Assembly (NCBI RefSeq): GCF_001426265.1
Contig: NZ_LMDG01000033.1
Coordinates: 186,001-250,000 of the forward strand
Source of the DNA: Rhizobium sp. Root1220
GTDB lineage: Bacteria; Pseudomonadota; Alphaproteobacteria; Rhizobiales; Rhizobiaceae
Reading direction: 5' to 3'
DNA: 64,000 nt
Part shown: positions 43,772 to 52,866 of the stretch, piece by piece
Layout of the letters: the number at the start of each line of letters is the position of its first letter
Numbering within the stretch: position 1 is the first letter of the stretch
Program-made: the position numbers and the translations under genes
Notes under the pieces: generated by a model
Databases searched by the model: none
What the model was told of the DNA's origin: nothing
What the model saw: the letters and a program-made list of their open reading frames with translations, nothing else

Positions 43772-45670
43772 TCAGATGATGACGTGCGAGCCGAGTTCGA
43801 CCACGCGGTTTGCGGGCAGCCGGAAATAGTCGGAAGGATTGGTCGCGGCATTCGCGAGCGCAATATAAAGACGGTCCTGCCAGTAGGGCATGCCGGACTT
43901 CGCGTCGGGCACCAGCTTGCGCCGACCGAGGTAAAAGGAGGTCGACATGATGTCGAACTTCAACCCGGTCTTGCGCAGCGTCGCAAGCGCCTGCGATACG
44001 TTCTGTGATTCCATGAAGCCGAAATGCAGCTCCACTCGCGAAAAGCGCTCGGATATCTTCTCGATCCGATAGCGATCGGAGCTGGAGACCCGCGGCTTGT
44101 TGATCGTTCTGATCGTCAGAATCACGTTTTTGTCGTGCAGAACATGATTGTGCTTCAGATTGTGCAGAAGCGCGGCAGGCGCGGATTCAGGATCGCTGGT
44201 CAGGAAGATCGCGGTTCCCGGAACATGCGCGGGCGAATGATCGCTCTTGCGCTCGATGGAGCTGACGAAGGACGCCATCGGGATATCCGTATGGCGCGTC
44301 TTTTCCATGAGAAGCGCCGAGCCGCGACGCCAGGTCCACATGACGATGGTGAAAGCCGTCGCAATGAGCACGGGGATATAGCCGCCATCATGAATCTTCA
44401 GCAGGTTTGCGCCGAGGAAGATCATTTCGAGGCCGACCAGCGGAGCCAGCGCAAGCGTTGCGACCGGGATCGACCAGTTCCACCGAACACGCACGAACTC
44501 AAAGGCCATGATCGAGGTGACGACCATCGCGCCGGTGACCGAGATGCCGTAGGCCGTCGCCAGCGCGTCCGACGTGCGGAAACTCAGGACCAGGAAGATA
44601 ACCCCGATGAACAGCAGCAAGTTGACCGACGGCAGGAAGATCTGCCCGGTATTTGTCTCCGAGGTAAACAGGATCTCCATCCGCGGCAGGAAGCCAAGGT
44701 TGATTCCCTGGCGGACCAGCGAGAAGGCACCGGTAATGACGGCCTGGCTGGCGATGATGGTTGCGGCAGTCGCCAGAATGACGACGGGCAACAGCGCCCA
44801 TTGCGGGAACATCAGATAGAACGGGTCCGACATCGCCGACGGATCGCCGAGCACCAGGGCGCCCTGGCCAAGGTAGTTGAGCGTCAGCGCGGGGAAGATG
44901 AGCGCAAACCACGCCCACTGGATCGGCCGGCGGCCGAAATGGCCGAGATCGGCATAGAGGGCTTCCGCACCGGTCACCGTCAGGAAGACCGCGCCAAGGA
45001 CGACAACGCCATAAAAGCCTTCGTGAAGAAGAAAACTGACGGCATAATACGGGTTGAACGCAGCGAGAATGCCGAAGTCGTCGGAGATGTGCGAAATTCC
45101 CGCCGCCGCCATGACCAGGAACCAGACGGCGGTGATCGGTCCGAAGAAGCGCGCGACGGCGCCTGTCCCTCGCGACTGCACCGCAAACAGCATGGCCAGA
45201 ATGACGACAGAAATCGGCACGATGTAACGCGTCATGCTCGGCGCGACGAGCTTCAGGCCTTCGACAGCAGAGAGAACCGATAGTGCCGGCGTAATCATCG
45301 CATCGCCGAGGAAGAGCGCCGCGCCGACGAGGCCGAGCAGCATTAGAAATGCCGTGTGACCGTTGGCGGTCTTCATCAGCAACGCCAGCAGGGAAAGCGT
45401 GCCGCCTTCCCCTTCGTTGTCGGCGCGCAGAAGAAAGAGCACGTACTTGATGGTAACGATAATGGTCAGCGCCCAGATCATCAGCGAGATGAGGCTGATG
45501 ACCTCGAAGCGCGTCACGCCATCGATTGCGACGGGTTTCAGCGCTTCGCGGAATGCGTAGAGCGGGCTGGTACCGATATCGCCATAGACGACGCCGACCG
45601 AGCCGAGCGCAAGATAGAATAGCTTGCGCGGCTTCATTTTACGTTCGGGCGAATGGCTGCCTTCGTGCAT
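43772..45670 (-). CDS. kup: Kup-type potassium uptake transporter
   Basis: Proton-coupled K+ uptake permease of the inner membrane. The 632-residue protein has about 12 helices and a C-terminal cytoplasmic domain. The signature is LALGSVGVVYGDIGTSPLYAFREALK at the start, and GDPSAMSDPFYLMFPQWALLP and SQAVITGAFSLVRQGINLGFLPR are family motifs. It lies 18 bases after corA on the same strand, so the two ion transporters are co-transcribed. It ends with a strong terminator. Confidence 0.95.
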   Translation of the reverse strand: MHEGSHSPERKMKPRKLFYLALGSVGVVYGDIGTSPLYAFREALKPVAIDGVTRFEVISLISLMIWALTIIVTIKYVLFLLRADNEGEGGTLSLLALLMKTANGHTAFLMLLGLVGAALFLGDAMITPALSVLSAVEGLKLVAPSMTRYIVPISVVILAMLFAVQSRGTGAVARFFGPITAVWFLVMAAAGISHISDDFGILAAFNPYYAVSFLLHEGFYGVVVLGAVFLTVTGAEALYADLGHFGRRPIQWAWFALIFPALTLNYLGQGALVLGDPSAMSDPFYLMFPQWALLPVVILATAATIIASQAVITGAFSLVRQGINLGFLPRMEILFTSETNTGQIFLPSVNLLLFIGVIFLVLSFRTSDALATAYGISVTGAMVVTSIMAFEFVRVRWNWSIPVATLALAPLVGLEMIFLGANLLKIHDGGYIPVLIATAFTIVMWTWRRGSALLMEKTRHTDIPMASFVSSIERKSDHSPAHVPGTAIFLTSDPESAPAALLHNLKHNHVLHDKNVILTIRTINKPRVSSSDRYRIEKISERFSRVELHFGFMESQNVSQALATLRKTGLKFDIMSTSFYLGRRKLVPDAKSGMPYWQDRLYIALANAATNPSDYFRLPANRVVELGSHVII

Positions 45671-45688
45671 GAAATGAAAACAGGCTCC

Positions 45689-46666
45689 CTAGAGCCAGCC
45701 TTTCCATCGGAAAAAGAAGAAGGGGATGACGGCGGAAGTCACCATGAGTCCGAGCGAGTAGAAATAGCCCGGGCCCCAGTGTAGTTCCGGCATGAATTCG
45801 AAATTCATACCATAGATGGAGGCGACAAGCGTCGGCGGCAAGAAGACAACCGATGCGATCGAAAATATCTTGATGATAGAGTTCTGCTCGATGTTGATGA
45901 GACCGAGCGATGCATCAAGAAGAAAGGTGATATTGCCGGCAACGAAGGCCGCGTGTTCGGACAGCGACTGGATATCGCGCGAAACCGTGCGGCAGAGTTC
46001 CTTGATGCCTTGATCCTGCTGAACGGCAGGAACGGTGTAGAAAAAGGTCATGAGGCGCGAGAGCGACGCGAGACTATCGCGAACCTTGCTGACGAGACGG
46101 TGGTGAGCCGCGATGTCTCGGAGCTTCTCCTCAAGATAATTGGATGGCTTGCGGACCTTCCTGGCGCGATCGCCGAAGACGTGCATCGACAGGATATCGA
46201 TGCGGGCGACAGACATTTCCAGGATTTCAGCGGTCCGGTCGACGATCGTCTCGAAGAGTTTCACCAGAAGAGCCGCGCCGCTGCGCCATTGCTCGGGCAC
46301 GCGGTGGAGCGCGGCGATGAACAGACCGAACGACTTCGGCTGGGAGTAGCGAATGGTGACAAGCCGCTTTCCGACCAGGATAAATGCAACGTCGGTCAGC
46401 AGAGGCGTATCCGTCTCGGCCTTCCACACCAGGGAAGCCGTCAGGAAGACCGCATCGTTTTCGACATACAGGCGAGCCGAGGGTTCGATGTCCTTGAGGT
46501 CATCGCGGGTCGGCACTTCGATGCCGAGCACCTTCTCGACATAGGACTCCTCGTCGTGGCTGGGCTCGATCAGATCGATCCACACTACATTGTCCGGCAA
46601 CGTGGCGACCCCCGAAAGATCACCAAGCTCGATCGACTTGCAGTCGGAGCAATAGGCCTTAATCAC
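45689..46666 (-). CDS. corA: Magnesium/cobalt transporter CorA
   Basis: Pentameric Mg2+/Co2+ channel of the inner membrane. The 325-residue protein has the N-terminal cytoplasmic funnel and two C-terminal helices. The GMN motif is in VASIYGMNFEFMPEL, with the basic tail FRWKGWL. The start is a GTG with GGAGG 7 bases upstream. It is followed by kup 18 bases on, giving a Mg2+/K+ uptake pair. Confidence 0.94.
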   Translation of the reverse strand: MIKAYCSDCKSIELGDLSGVATLPDNVVWIDLIEPSHDEESYVEKVLGIEVPTRDDLKDIEPSARLYVENDAVFLTASLVWKAETDTPLLTDVAFILVGKRLVTIRYSQPKSFGLFIAALHRVPEQWRSGAALLVKLFETIVDRTAEILEMSVARIDILSMHVFGDRARKVRKPSNYLEEKLRDIAAHHRLVSKVRDSLASLSRLMTFFYTVPAVQQDQGIKELCRTVSRDIQSLSEHAAFVAGNITFLLDASLGLINIEQNSIIKIFSIASVVFLPPTLVASIYGMNFEFMPELHWGPGYFYSLGLMVTSAVIPFFFFRWKGWL

Positions 46667-47010
46667 CGACGCGCCTCCGGCAATCGGGATAGACGGCGGA
46701 TTTCGCTCCCGGTTCGATCGGGAGCGGTCGACGAAAGCTCATCGAGCTCCCTGCACATCCGGAGAACATCCGGGTATGCTTCGTGCTTAACCGCATCGCA
46801 GCCACCAATCCCTCAACCGACAAGATAACTCCGAACATGCAGGTGGTGCAGAACCCGTCTGGGTCGCCATCATCGAGCATTCGCAAAAGCAGCCACATGG
46901 CAACGGCGCGGCATATGACGGAAAGCTGCGAAAGAATCAAGACATCTTGGGTGAACTGCGCTTTTTGACCATATTTCCTGCACGACCGGAAACCGGGGCG
47001 CAAGACGAAT
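46667..47010. other. Gap without a convincing gene
   Basis: About 345 bases between corA and mrp. A 161-codon frame on the minus strand (46659-47144) overlaps both neighbours, lacks a ribosome site and has an atypical composition, so I do not call it. The corA promoter must be here. Confidence 0.5.
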
Positions 47011-48162
47011 TTACTCGAAAACGATGGCCGGTGCCGCCCGATGCGGTTGCCCCTCAAGCTGCGCCCAGACCCTCGTTGCGATATCGCGATAGATGCCTGC
47101 GACAATCCCGTTCGGCTCGGAGGCGACGAGCGGTGTTCCGGCATCCGACGTCTCGCGGATGTTGATCGTCAGCGGAACCTCGCCGAGAAACGGCACGCCG
47201 ATGCGCTCGGCTTCCTTGCGTGCGCCGCCGTGTCCGAAGATGTCGTAACGCGTGCCGGTGTCGGGCGCGATGAAAAAGCTCATGTTCTCGATGATTCCAA
47301 GAACAGGGACCTCGACTTTCCTGAACATGTTCAATCCCTTGCGCGCGTCGATCAGGGCAAGGTCCTGCGGTGTCGAAACAATGACGGCGCCGGCGAGCGG
47401 CACCTGCTGCGCCATGGTGAGCTGTGCGTCGCCAGTGCCGGGAGGCATGTCGACGACAAGCACATCGAGCTCGCCCCAGGCAACCTCGCGCAGCATCTGC
47501 ATCAGCGCCGACTGAACCATCGGACCACGCCAGATCATCGCCGTTTCCTCATCGACCAGGAAACCCATCGACATGACCTTGATGCCGTAATTCTCCATGG
47601 GGTTGATGATGCGACCATCGATTTGCGTCGGCCGCCCCGATATCTTCAACAGCCGCGGCATCGACGGGCCATAGATATCCGCATCGAGAATACCGACGCG
47701 CAGGCCGTTGGCTTGCAGGCCGAGCGCCAGATTGACCGCCGTGGTCGATTTGCCGACGCCACCCTTGCCGGAGGCGACGGCGATGATCGCATTGACGCCG
47801 GGAACATTGAGCTTCCCGGCACGCGAATGTTGCGGTTGCGGAGGATGCGAATGACCGTGGTGCTCGTGGCCTTCCTGTGGCTGCGGACGCGGTGTCGCGA
47901 CGGAGCCGGCTTTCTTGTCGGCCGTCAACGCGACCAAGGCACCCTTGACACCCGGCATCTCCTTGATGACGCGCTCGGCAGCAAGACGCAGCGGTTCCAG
48001 TTCCTTGGCGCGATCGGCCGGCACAGTGATGGAGAAATAGACTTTGCCATCGGAAATGAAGACGTCGGAAATCATGCCGAGCTCGACAATATTGTGCTCG
48101 AGATCGGGTCCGCGAACTGTCTTCAGCGTTTCGAGAACCTGCTCCTTGGTAACGCCGCTCAT
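47011..48162 (-). CDS. Mrp/NBP35 ATP-binding Fe-S carrier (ApbC)
   Basis: A 383-residue P-loop ATPase that carries and transfers Fe-S clusters. The N-terminal DUF59 (MIP18-like) domain covers 1-100 and a His-rich linker follows (HEHHGHSHPPQPQH). The deviant Walker A is ASGKGGVGKSTTAVNLA, and DIYGPSMPRLLKI and DMPPGTGDAQLTMAQ are Mrp hallmarks. The family's C-terminal CxxC cluster site is not apparent: the segment ENMSFFIAPDTGTRYDIFGHGGA replaces the usual ENMS...CPHC pattern, so cluster binding by this copy is doubtful. It starts MSGVTKEQVLETLKTV. Several alphaproteobacterial Mrp proteins show this change. Confidence 0.88.
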   Translation of the reverse strand: MSGVTKEQVLETLKTVRGPDLEHNIVELGMISDVFISDGKVYFSITVPADRAKELEPLRLAAERVIKEMPGVKGALVALTADKKAGSVATPRPQPQEGHEHHGHSHPPQPQHSRAGKLNVPGVNAIIAVASGKGGVGKSTTAVNLALGLQANGLRVGILDADIYGPSMPRLLKISGRPTQIDGRIINPMENYGIKVMSMGFLVDEETAMIWRGPMVQSALMQMLREVAWGELDVLVVDMPPGTGDAQLTMAQQVPLAGAVIVSTPQDLALIDARKGLNMFRKVEVPVLGIIENMSFFIAPDTGTRYDIFGHGGARKEAERIGVPFLGEVPLTINIRETSDAGTPLVASEPNGIVAGIYRDIATRVWAQLEGQPHRAAPAIVFE

Positions 48163-48689
48163 TCCATCCTCACTGCCTGGGTTGGCGTTCTAGATAAAGG
48201 AGTGAAGCGCCTTCGCCAAACAAAATCGATGTGGCGCATACCAGGCAGCAGCAAACGATAAGGGAAAACCGCTGGGAAGATGCCGTTGCGCCGCCAAGTC
48301 CGCCGGGCTTTCGCCCTGACAACGCAACGGTCCTCCGAGAAGCCGAAGCACTATCCTGCGACCTAGAGCAAGCATCTGGAAAGACCAGCGCAAAAATGTG
48401 AAAGATTGAACCGGCGCGGCCATGGCGCCTCTTGCGTATCCCGGAAGCAACAACCGCCGCCGATGCCGGCGCCGGTTGAACGGCACATCGGCATCGGCTG
48501 CGGTGTTACGGGTCGCGCCATTTATACGGCGTCGTTACCGGGCCCCCTCTGGACCGCTGCAAATAAGGAAGCAGAAAACGTGCCAATCGGCAAATGCCGG
48601 CAAAAGCACGGACGCTCACACTATGCGGCTATGCGAATTGGCGCAATTTTGAGCCCCAATCGCCTCATGGCACAGAATTTAGGCGACGC
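48163..48689. other. Long gap without a recognised gene
   Basis: About 527 bases between mrp and the LuxR gene. Short frames in it show no ribosome site or family features. It contains a separated inverted repeat, AACCGGCGC at 48409-48417 and GCGCCGGTT at 48469-48477 (12 of 12 with one mismatch if extended), which could form a long hairpin. No tRNA or terminator with a T tract is apparent. The mrp promoter must be here. Confidence 0.45.
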
Positions 48690-49421
48690 TCACTTTATCA
48701 GACCGATACGCAGCGCCTTCGCAACGGCCTGCGTCCTGTTCACCGTGTCCAGCTTCTTGGTCGCGCGGTTGAGGTAGTGGTTTACCGTGTGTTCCGACAA
48801 ACTGAGGATATCGGCCGTTTCCACGCTCGTCTTGCCGGCGGCGGTCCAGTTCAGACAGTCGATTTCGCGATCCGTCAGCGTATCGGTGACCCGGTTGTCC
48901 TGGTTGCGTATTTCAGCCAGCCGGTCATAGACATGGGTGGCAAGGTAATGCAGCTCCCGCATCTCTTCCGCGGTGAAGGCCTCGCGATCACCGGAAAACG
49001 AAACGGCACCGCGGTTGCCGGATGGCTCATGCGCCGGAAAATAAGCGCAACGCATCATTCGAAAGCGTTCAAAAAGCGCCGTCACGATCCCGGACTTGCC
49101 ATCGGGACGATCCAGCTTGGCTTTCGAGATGTCATTGAAGAAGGGCTTCGTCGATGTTCTCAGACGCTTGATGACCGGACTGTTGGTTACCAGCCTCTCG
49201 TGATCATAGGCGGCGAGCAGTTCGACGGGCCAGCTGGAGATCACAGTATTGCTCTGCAGATCCGAGGATGTCACCGACGGCAGGTTGAAGACTATGAATG
49301 CCCTGGCGCGATACGCTTCCGTCAACCTCTTCATGAAACGGAAGATGTCGAACTGCGTGTTCAATGAGGCGATTTCATTAACGTAGACGTCTACGGAAGA
49401 TGCTGGCGGCACTGGTGTCAT
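48690..49421 (-). CDS. LuxR-type transcriptional regulator (solo)
   Basis: A 243-residue regulator with an N-terminal autoinducer-binding-like domain (YRARAFIVFNLP, VISSWPVELLAAYDHERLVTNSPVIKR) and a C-terminal LuxR helix-turn-helix (LTDREIDCLNWTAAGKTSVETADILSLSEHTVNHYLNRATKKL). The usual acyl-HSL residues are only partly kept: the typical DP after the W-Y pair is replaced by NSP. No luxI-type gene is in the window, so it is a solo regulator. It could respond to an acyl-HSL made elsewhere, to a plant signal or to none. Targets are unknown. Confidence 0.85.
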   Translation of the reverse strand: MTPVPPASSVDVYVNEIASLNTQFDIFRFMKRLTEAYRARAFIVFNLPSVTSSDLQSNTVISSWPVELLAAYDHERLVTNSPVIKRLRTSTKPFFNDISKAKLDRPDGKSGIVTALFERFRMMRCAYFPAHEPSGNRGAVSFSGDREAFTAEEMRELHYLATHVYDRLAEIRNQDNRVTDTLTDREIDCLNWTAAGKTSVETADILSLSEHTVNHYLNRATKKLDTVNRTQAVAKALRIGLIK

Positions 49422-49628
49422 TTAAGTCTTCAACTCTAAAAGTCTGGGAATCCGGTGTAGCGGCTATCGCACCGGCTCTGCATTACTTTGCATCACCAGC
49501 CACGTTTGACCAGCAGATATACCCCAGGATAGGGGATTGACGAACAATAATTGTGATGATTCGTCATAAAACCTCAACATTGGACCTAAAATGCGCGGCA
49601 TCTGCCTTCAGCCGGCTTTGCGACGTCC

Positions 49629-50423
49629 CTATCGACGCGGCCCGAGACCGATGCGCATGCCGGTCATAATTCGTTTTGCCGCCTCGCGAACGGGCGCCTC
49701 CCATTCTGCCAGCCGCTCCATCGTCAGACGATAGGCCGGGCCTGTGACGGAAACGCCGCCGATGAGCGACAGGTCTTCAGACCAGATGGGCGCCGCGACG
49801 CACCGGATGCCGACCTCATGCTCCTCGCGGTCGAATGCACACCCGCCGCTTCGGATATCGGCGATTTCCACAAGCAGGCTTTCGCGCGTGTGCGTGTTCG
49901 CCGTGAACTTCTGGAACGCGAGCCCCCCGACAATCTCCGTCACCCGTTCCTCGGGAAGGATCGACAGCGCCGCCTTGCCGACACCGGTGCAATAGACCGG
50001 TGAGGCATTGCCGATTTGCGAGAACATCCTGACCGACTGCCGGCCTTCCACCTTGTCGAGGTAGATGATCGAGGTTCCGCGCAACACGCCAAGATGCACC
50101 GTTTCTCCGGTCAAACGCTGAAGCGTGTTCAGATGCGGTTCGGCAACCAGTCGAAATTCGTTTTTCGCCCAGCTGCTGGACGCCAGGTCGAGCAGCCGCA
50201 GACCTGGCGAATAGCGGCCGTCGCCATCGATCTCCAGCATCCCTTCCTGAACGAGATGGCTGAGTTGACGGTGCAAGGTGCCGCGCGGCTGATCTGTTAA
50301 GGCAAGAATGTCGGTGAAGCGCATGGGACCCTCCGCGTGCGTCACCAGATCGAGAAGGATCATGAGCTTGCCGAGCGTCCCGGTATCGCGACCCTCGGAC
50401 GTCGCCTCGTTTCTTGCGTTCAT
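49629..50423 (-). CDS. IclR-family transcriptional regulator
   Basis: A 264-residue regulator with an N-terminal winged helix-turn-helix (MRFTDILALTDQPRGTLHRQLSHLVQEGMLE) and a C-terminal IclR effector domain (VHLGVLRGTSIIYLDKVEGRQSVRM, VYCTGVGKAALSIL). It is divergent from the SDR-dgoK-dgoA-lactonase operon across 102 bases containing a palindrome. It most likely regulates that operon in response to a sugar acid or its keto-deoxy derivative, which is inferred from position. Confidence 0.9.
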   Translation of the reverse strand: MNARNEATSEGRDTGTLGKLMILLDLVTHAEGPMRFTDILALTDQPRGTLHRQLSHLVQEGMLEIDGDGRYSPGLRLLDLASSSWAKNEFRLVAEPHLNTLQRLTGETVHLGVLRGTSIIYLDKVEGRQSVRMFSQIGNASPVYCTGVGKAALSILPEERVTEIVGGLAFQKFTANTHTRESLLVEIADIRSGGCAFDREEHEVGIRCVAAPIWSEDLSLIGGVSVTGPAYRLTMERLAEWEAPVREAAKRIMTGMRIGLGPRR

Positions 50424-50486
50424 GGTTGCCCCGAAGCCTTGACAGATAAGGCAGGGTAATCCGATAATTCCACATAGTCAAATTGG

Positions 50487-50503
50487 GTTCCGAATAATGG
50501 AAC
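50487..50503. promoter_or_regulatory. Candidate IclR operator
   Basis: GTTCC, 7 bases, GGAAC is a perfect inverted repeat (GTTCCGAATAATGGAAC) in the 102-base gap between iclR and the divergent sugar operon, 23 bases before the SDR start. IclR proteins bind short palindromes of this size. It would overlap the SDR ribosome-site leader or its promoter. Confidence 0.5.
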
Positions 50504-50525
50504 TATCTTTCCCGGGAGGAAGACG

Positions 50526-51296
50526 GTGACGGGTATTGTTGCGCAGTTTCCGGAATTCAGGGATCGCGGTGTGCTGGTGACCGGCGGCGGATCCGGCATC
50601 GGCGCGGCGATCGTCGAGGGATTTGCCAGGCAGGGCGCGAAAGTCTCGTTCATCGACATCGCAGAGACGGAAAGCCGGGAACTCGCAGAAAGGCTTTCCC
50701 GCGATACGCTGCATCCAGTCCGTTTTCATCAGGTCGATCTGCGCGACGTCGGCGCCATCCGCAAGGCCGTCGACACGATCGTCGCGCATTCGGGCCCGAT
50801 CGGCGTTCTCGTCAATAATGCCGCGCGCGACGACAGGCACGAATTCGAAGCGGTTACGGAAGAATACTGGGACAGCAACCAGGCGACCAACCTCCGGCAT
50901 GTGTTTTTCACGACACAGGCAGTAGCACCCTCGATGCGCGCGGCCGGCGGCGGCGCGGTGATCAACATGTCATCGATCGCCTTTCTTTTGAACATGCCCG
51001 AATTCCCGGCCTACACGACGGCGAAGGCGGGGGTCATCGGATTGACCAAGAGCCTTGCCGGAAAGCTCGGACCGGACAATATCCGCGTCAACTGCATTCT
51101 TCCCGGCATGATCGTGACGGATCGTCAGATGAAGCTCTGGCTGACGGATGAAAGCATCGCACAGACGATCCAGCGTCAGTGCATCAAGAAAGTCCTGCAT
51201 GCCGACGCGATCGTCGGCCCTTGCCTGTTCCTCGCGTCCGACTGTGCTGCAGCCGTGAGCGCGCAATCTCTTATTGTCGATGGAGGCATTTTCTGA
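50526..51296 (+). CDS. SDR-family sugar dehydrogenase (predicted)
   Basis: A 256-residue short-chain dehydrogenase/reductase. It has TGGGSGIGAAIVEGFARQG (NAD(P) binding), NNAARDDRHEF, the active-site INMSSIAFLL Ser and YTTAK Tyr-Lys pair. It starts at a GTG (50526) with GGAGG 8 bases upstream. It is the first gene of an operon with dgoK, dgoA and a lactonase and so probably oxidises the free sugar (galactose, or a related aldose) to its lactone. Substrate is inferred from context only; SDR sequences alone do not show it. Confidence 0.85.
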   Translation: MTGIVAQFPEFRDRGVLVTGGGSGIGAAIVEGFARQGAKVSFIDIAETESRELAERLSRDTLHPVRFHQVDLRDVGAIRKAVDTIVAHSGPIGVLVNNAARDDRHEFEAVTEEYWDSNQATNLRHVFFTTQAVAPSMRAAGGGAVINMSSIAFLLNMPEFPAYTTAKAGVIGLTKSLAGKLGPDNIRVNCILPGMIVTDRQMKLWLTDESIAQTIQRQCIKKVLHADAIVGPCLFLASDCAAAVSAQSLIVDGGIF

Positions 51297-52213
51297 TGGC
51301 AGACCCCGCTTATGTTGCGGTCGATTGGGGTACGAGCAGTTTCCGGCTCTGGCTGATCGGCAAGGATGGCACGATCCTCGGCGAAAGCCGCAGCGACGAA
51401 GGCATGACAACGGCCGCAAGGACCGGCTTCGCCGACGTTCTCGGTTCCCACCTTTCGAAACTCGACGCTCCGGAGAACCTTCCGGTCATCATCTGCGGCA
51501 TGGCGGGCGCGAAGCAGGGTTGGGTTGAAGCCGGCTATATCGACGTGCCTGCCTCGCTGTCCGCGATCCTGACCGGCGCGGTTTCCGTTCCGGGCCAGAG
51601 CCGCGACGTGCGCATTCTTCCCGGCCTTGCGCAGCGAGACAAGGAGATGCCCGACGTCATGCGCGGCGAGGAAACACAGCTTCTCGGCGCGCTGGGTCCC
51701 GACGGCAAGGGATCGCAGGCGGTCTGCATGCCCGGCACGCACTCCAAGTGGGTGCACGTCAGCGATGGCAGCGTCACCGGCTTCTCCTCCTTCATGACAG
51801 GCGAACTGTTCGAGGCGATCACCAAGCATACGATCCTGTCGCACGCGGTGGCTGGCGCCGATCAAGGCCCCGCCGATGCAGTGGCCTTTGAAGCTGCCGT
51901 GCGCGCAGCGTTCGCCCGTCCCGCGATGGCGACCAACCTGTTCTTCACGGCCCGCTCCGGCCAACTCCTGCACGGCCTGACACCGGCAGGCGCCCAGGCC
52001 AGAATCTCCGGGACGTTGATCGGCCTGGAAATTGCCGGCGCCTTGTCGAACGCGGCAAACGGCGTTGGAATCACGCTTGTTGCCTCGGGCCGATTGCTGG
52101 GGCTTTATGAAACCGCCCTCAAGACACTATCTCTATCCTACACCGCGATCGACGCCGATACGGCCGTGCGCCGCGGGCTTGCGGCAGCTGCCCAAGCCAT
52201 CTGGCCGAACTGA
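51296..52213 (+). CDS. dgoK: 2-dehydro-3-deoxygalactonokinase
   Basis: ATP-dependent kinase that phosphorylates 2-keto-3-deoxygalactonate. The 305-residue protein has YVAVDWGTSSFRLWLI (ASKHA phosphate-1 motif), VIICGMAGAKQGWVEAGYIDVP, VCMPGTHSKWVHV and FFTARSGQLL, which match the DgoK family. The ATG overlaps the SDR stop by one base (TGATG), so translation is coupled. The next gene is the cognate aldolase. Confidence 0.93.
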   Translation: MADPAYVAVDWGTSSFRLWLIGKDGTILGESRSDEGMTTAARTGFADVLGSHLSKLDAPENLPVIICGMAGAKQGWVEAGYIDVPASLSAILTGAVSVPGQSRDVRILPGLAQRDKEMPDVMRGEETQLLGALGPDGKGSQAVCMPGTHSKWVHVSDGSVTGFSSFMTGELFEAITKHTILSHAVAGADQGPADAVAFEAAVRAAFARPAMATNLFFTARSGQLLHGLTPAGAQARISGTLIGLEIAGALSNAANGVGITLVASGRLLGLYETALKTLSLSYTAIDADTAVRRGLAAAAQAIWPN

Positions 52214-52228
52214 GAAAGCACCAAAACC

Positions 52229-52861
52229 ATGAACCGCATCCCCTTCCCCACCATGAAGCGTCCCCTGATCGCCATTCTTCGCGGCATCACGCCCGAGGAA
52301 ACAGAGGGCGTCGTCGGCGCGCTGATCGAAAACGGCCTGACGGCAATCGAAATTCCGCTGAACTCGCCCGAGGCTTTCAAGTCGATCGAAATCGCCGTGA
52401 AGATGGCACCGGCCGACTGCCTGATCGGTGCCGGCACCGTGCTGACTACCGAAGCCGTCGACAGCCTGCATTCGGCGGGTGGCAAGCTGCTGGTGACGCC
52501 AAACGTGGAGCCGGACGTCATCATTCGCGCCCGCGATTACGGCATGGTGACGATGCCCGGCGTGTTCACGCCAACCGAGGCGCTTTCGGCCGCGCGCGCA
52601 GGCGCCACCGGCCTCAAGTTCTTCCCGGCCAGCGTGCTTGGTCCAGCCGGCATCACCGCCATCCGCGCGATCCTTCCGCCGGAACTCGTCATCGCTGCGG
52701 TCGGTGGTGTTTCAGACAAGAACTTCGCCGAGTACACCAAGGCCGGCATCCTTGCCTTCGGTCTCGGGACCAGCATCTACAAGCCCGGGATGAGCGTCGC
52801 AGAGGTTGCCGAGCGTGCCAAGACGACCATCTACGCCTATGACGCAGCGCTAGGAGGCTGA
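52229..52861 (+). CDS. dgoA: 2-dehydro-3-deoxy-6-phosphogalactonate aldolase
   Basis: Class I aldolase that splits KDPGal into pyruvate and glyceraldehyde-3-phosphate. The 210-residue KDPG-family TIM barrel has LIAILRGITPEE, AIEIPLNSPEAF (catalytic Glu), GAGTVLTTEAVD and GLKFFPASVLGP with the Schiff-base Lys. The RGI/T and ELPLNSP patterns favour DgoA over Eda, in keeping with dgoK just upstream. The gene is 15 bases after dgoK and 5 before the lactonase gene. Confidence 0.94.
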   Translation: MNRIPFPTMKRPLIAILRGITPEETEGVVGALIENGLTAIEIPLNSPEAFKSIEIAVKMAPADCLIGAGTVLTTEAVDSLHSAGGKLLVTPNVEPDVIIRARDYGMVTMPGVFTPTEALSAARAGATGLKFFPASVLGPAGITAIRAILPPELVIAAVGGVSDKNFAEYTKAGILAFGLGTSIYKPGMSVAEVAERAKTTIYAYDAALGG

Positions 52862-52866
52862 GGCGT

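Noticed and set aside
44024..45283. A 419-codon open frame antisense to kup
   Set aside because: Shadow of kup; extremely rich in Arg, Asp and Gln and without any recognisable motif.
46659..47144. A 161-codon minus-strand frame between corA and mrp
   Set aside because: It overlaps both neighbours, lacks a ribosome site and matches no family I know.
48163..48689. tRNA or small RNA gene in the long gap before the LuxR gene
   Set aside because: No cloverleaf or T-tract terminator could be built by eye; the separated inverted repeat alone is not enough.
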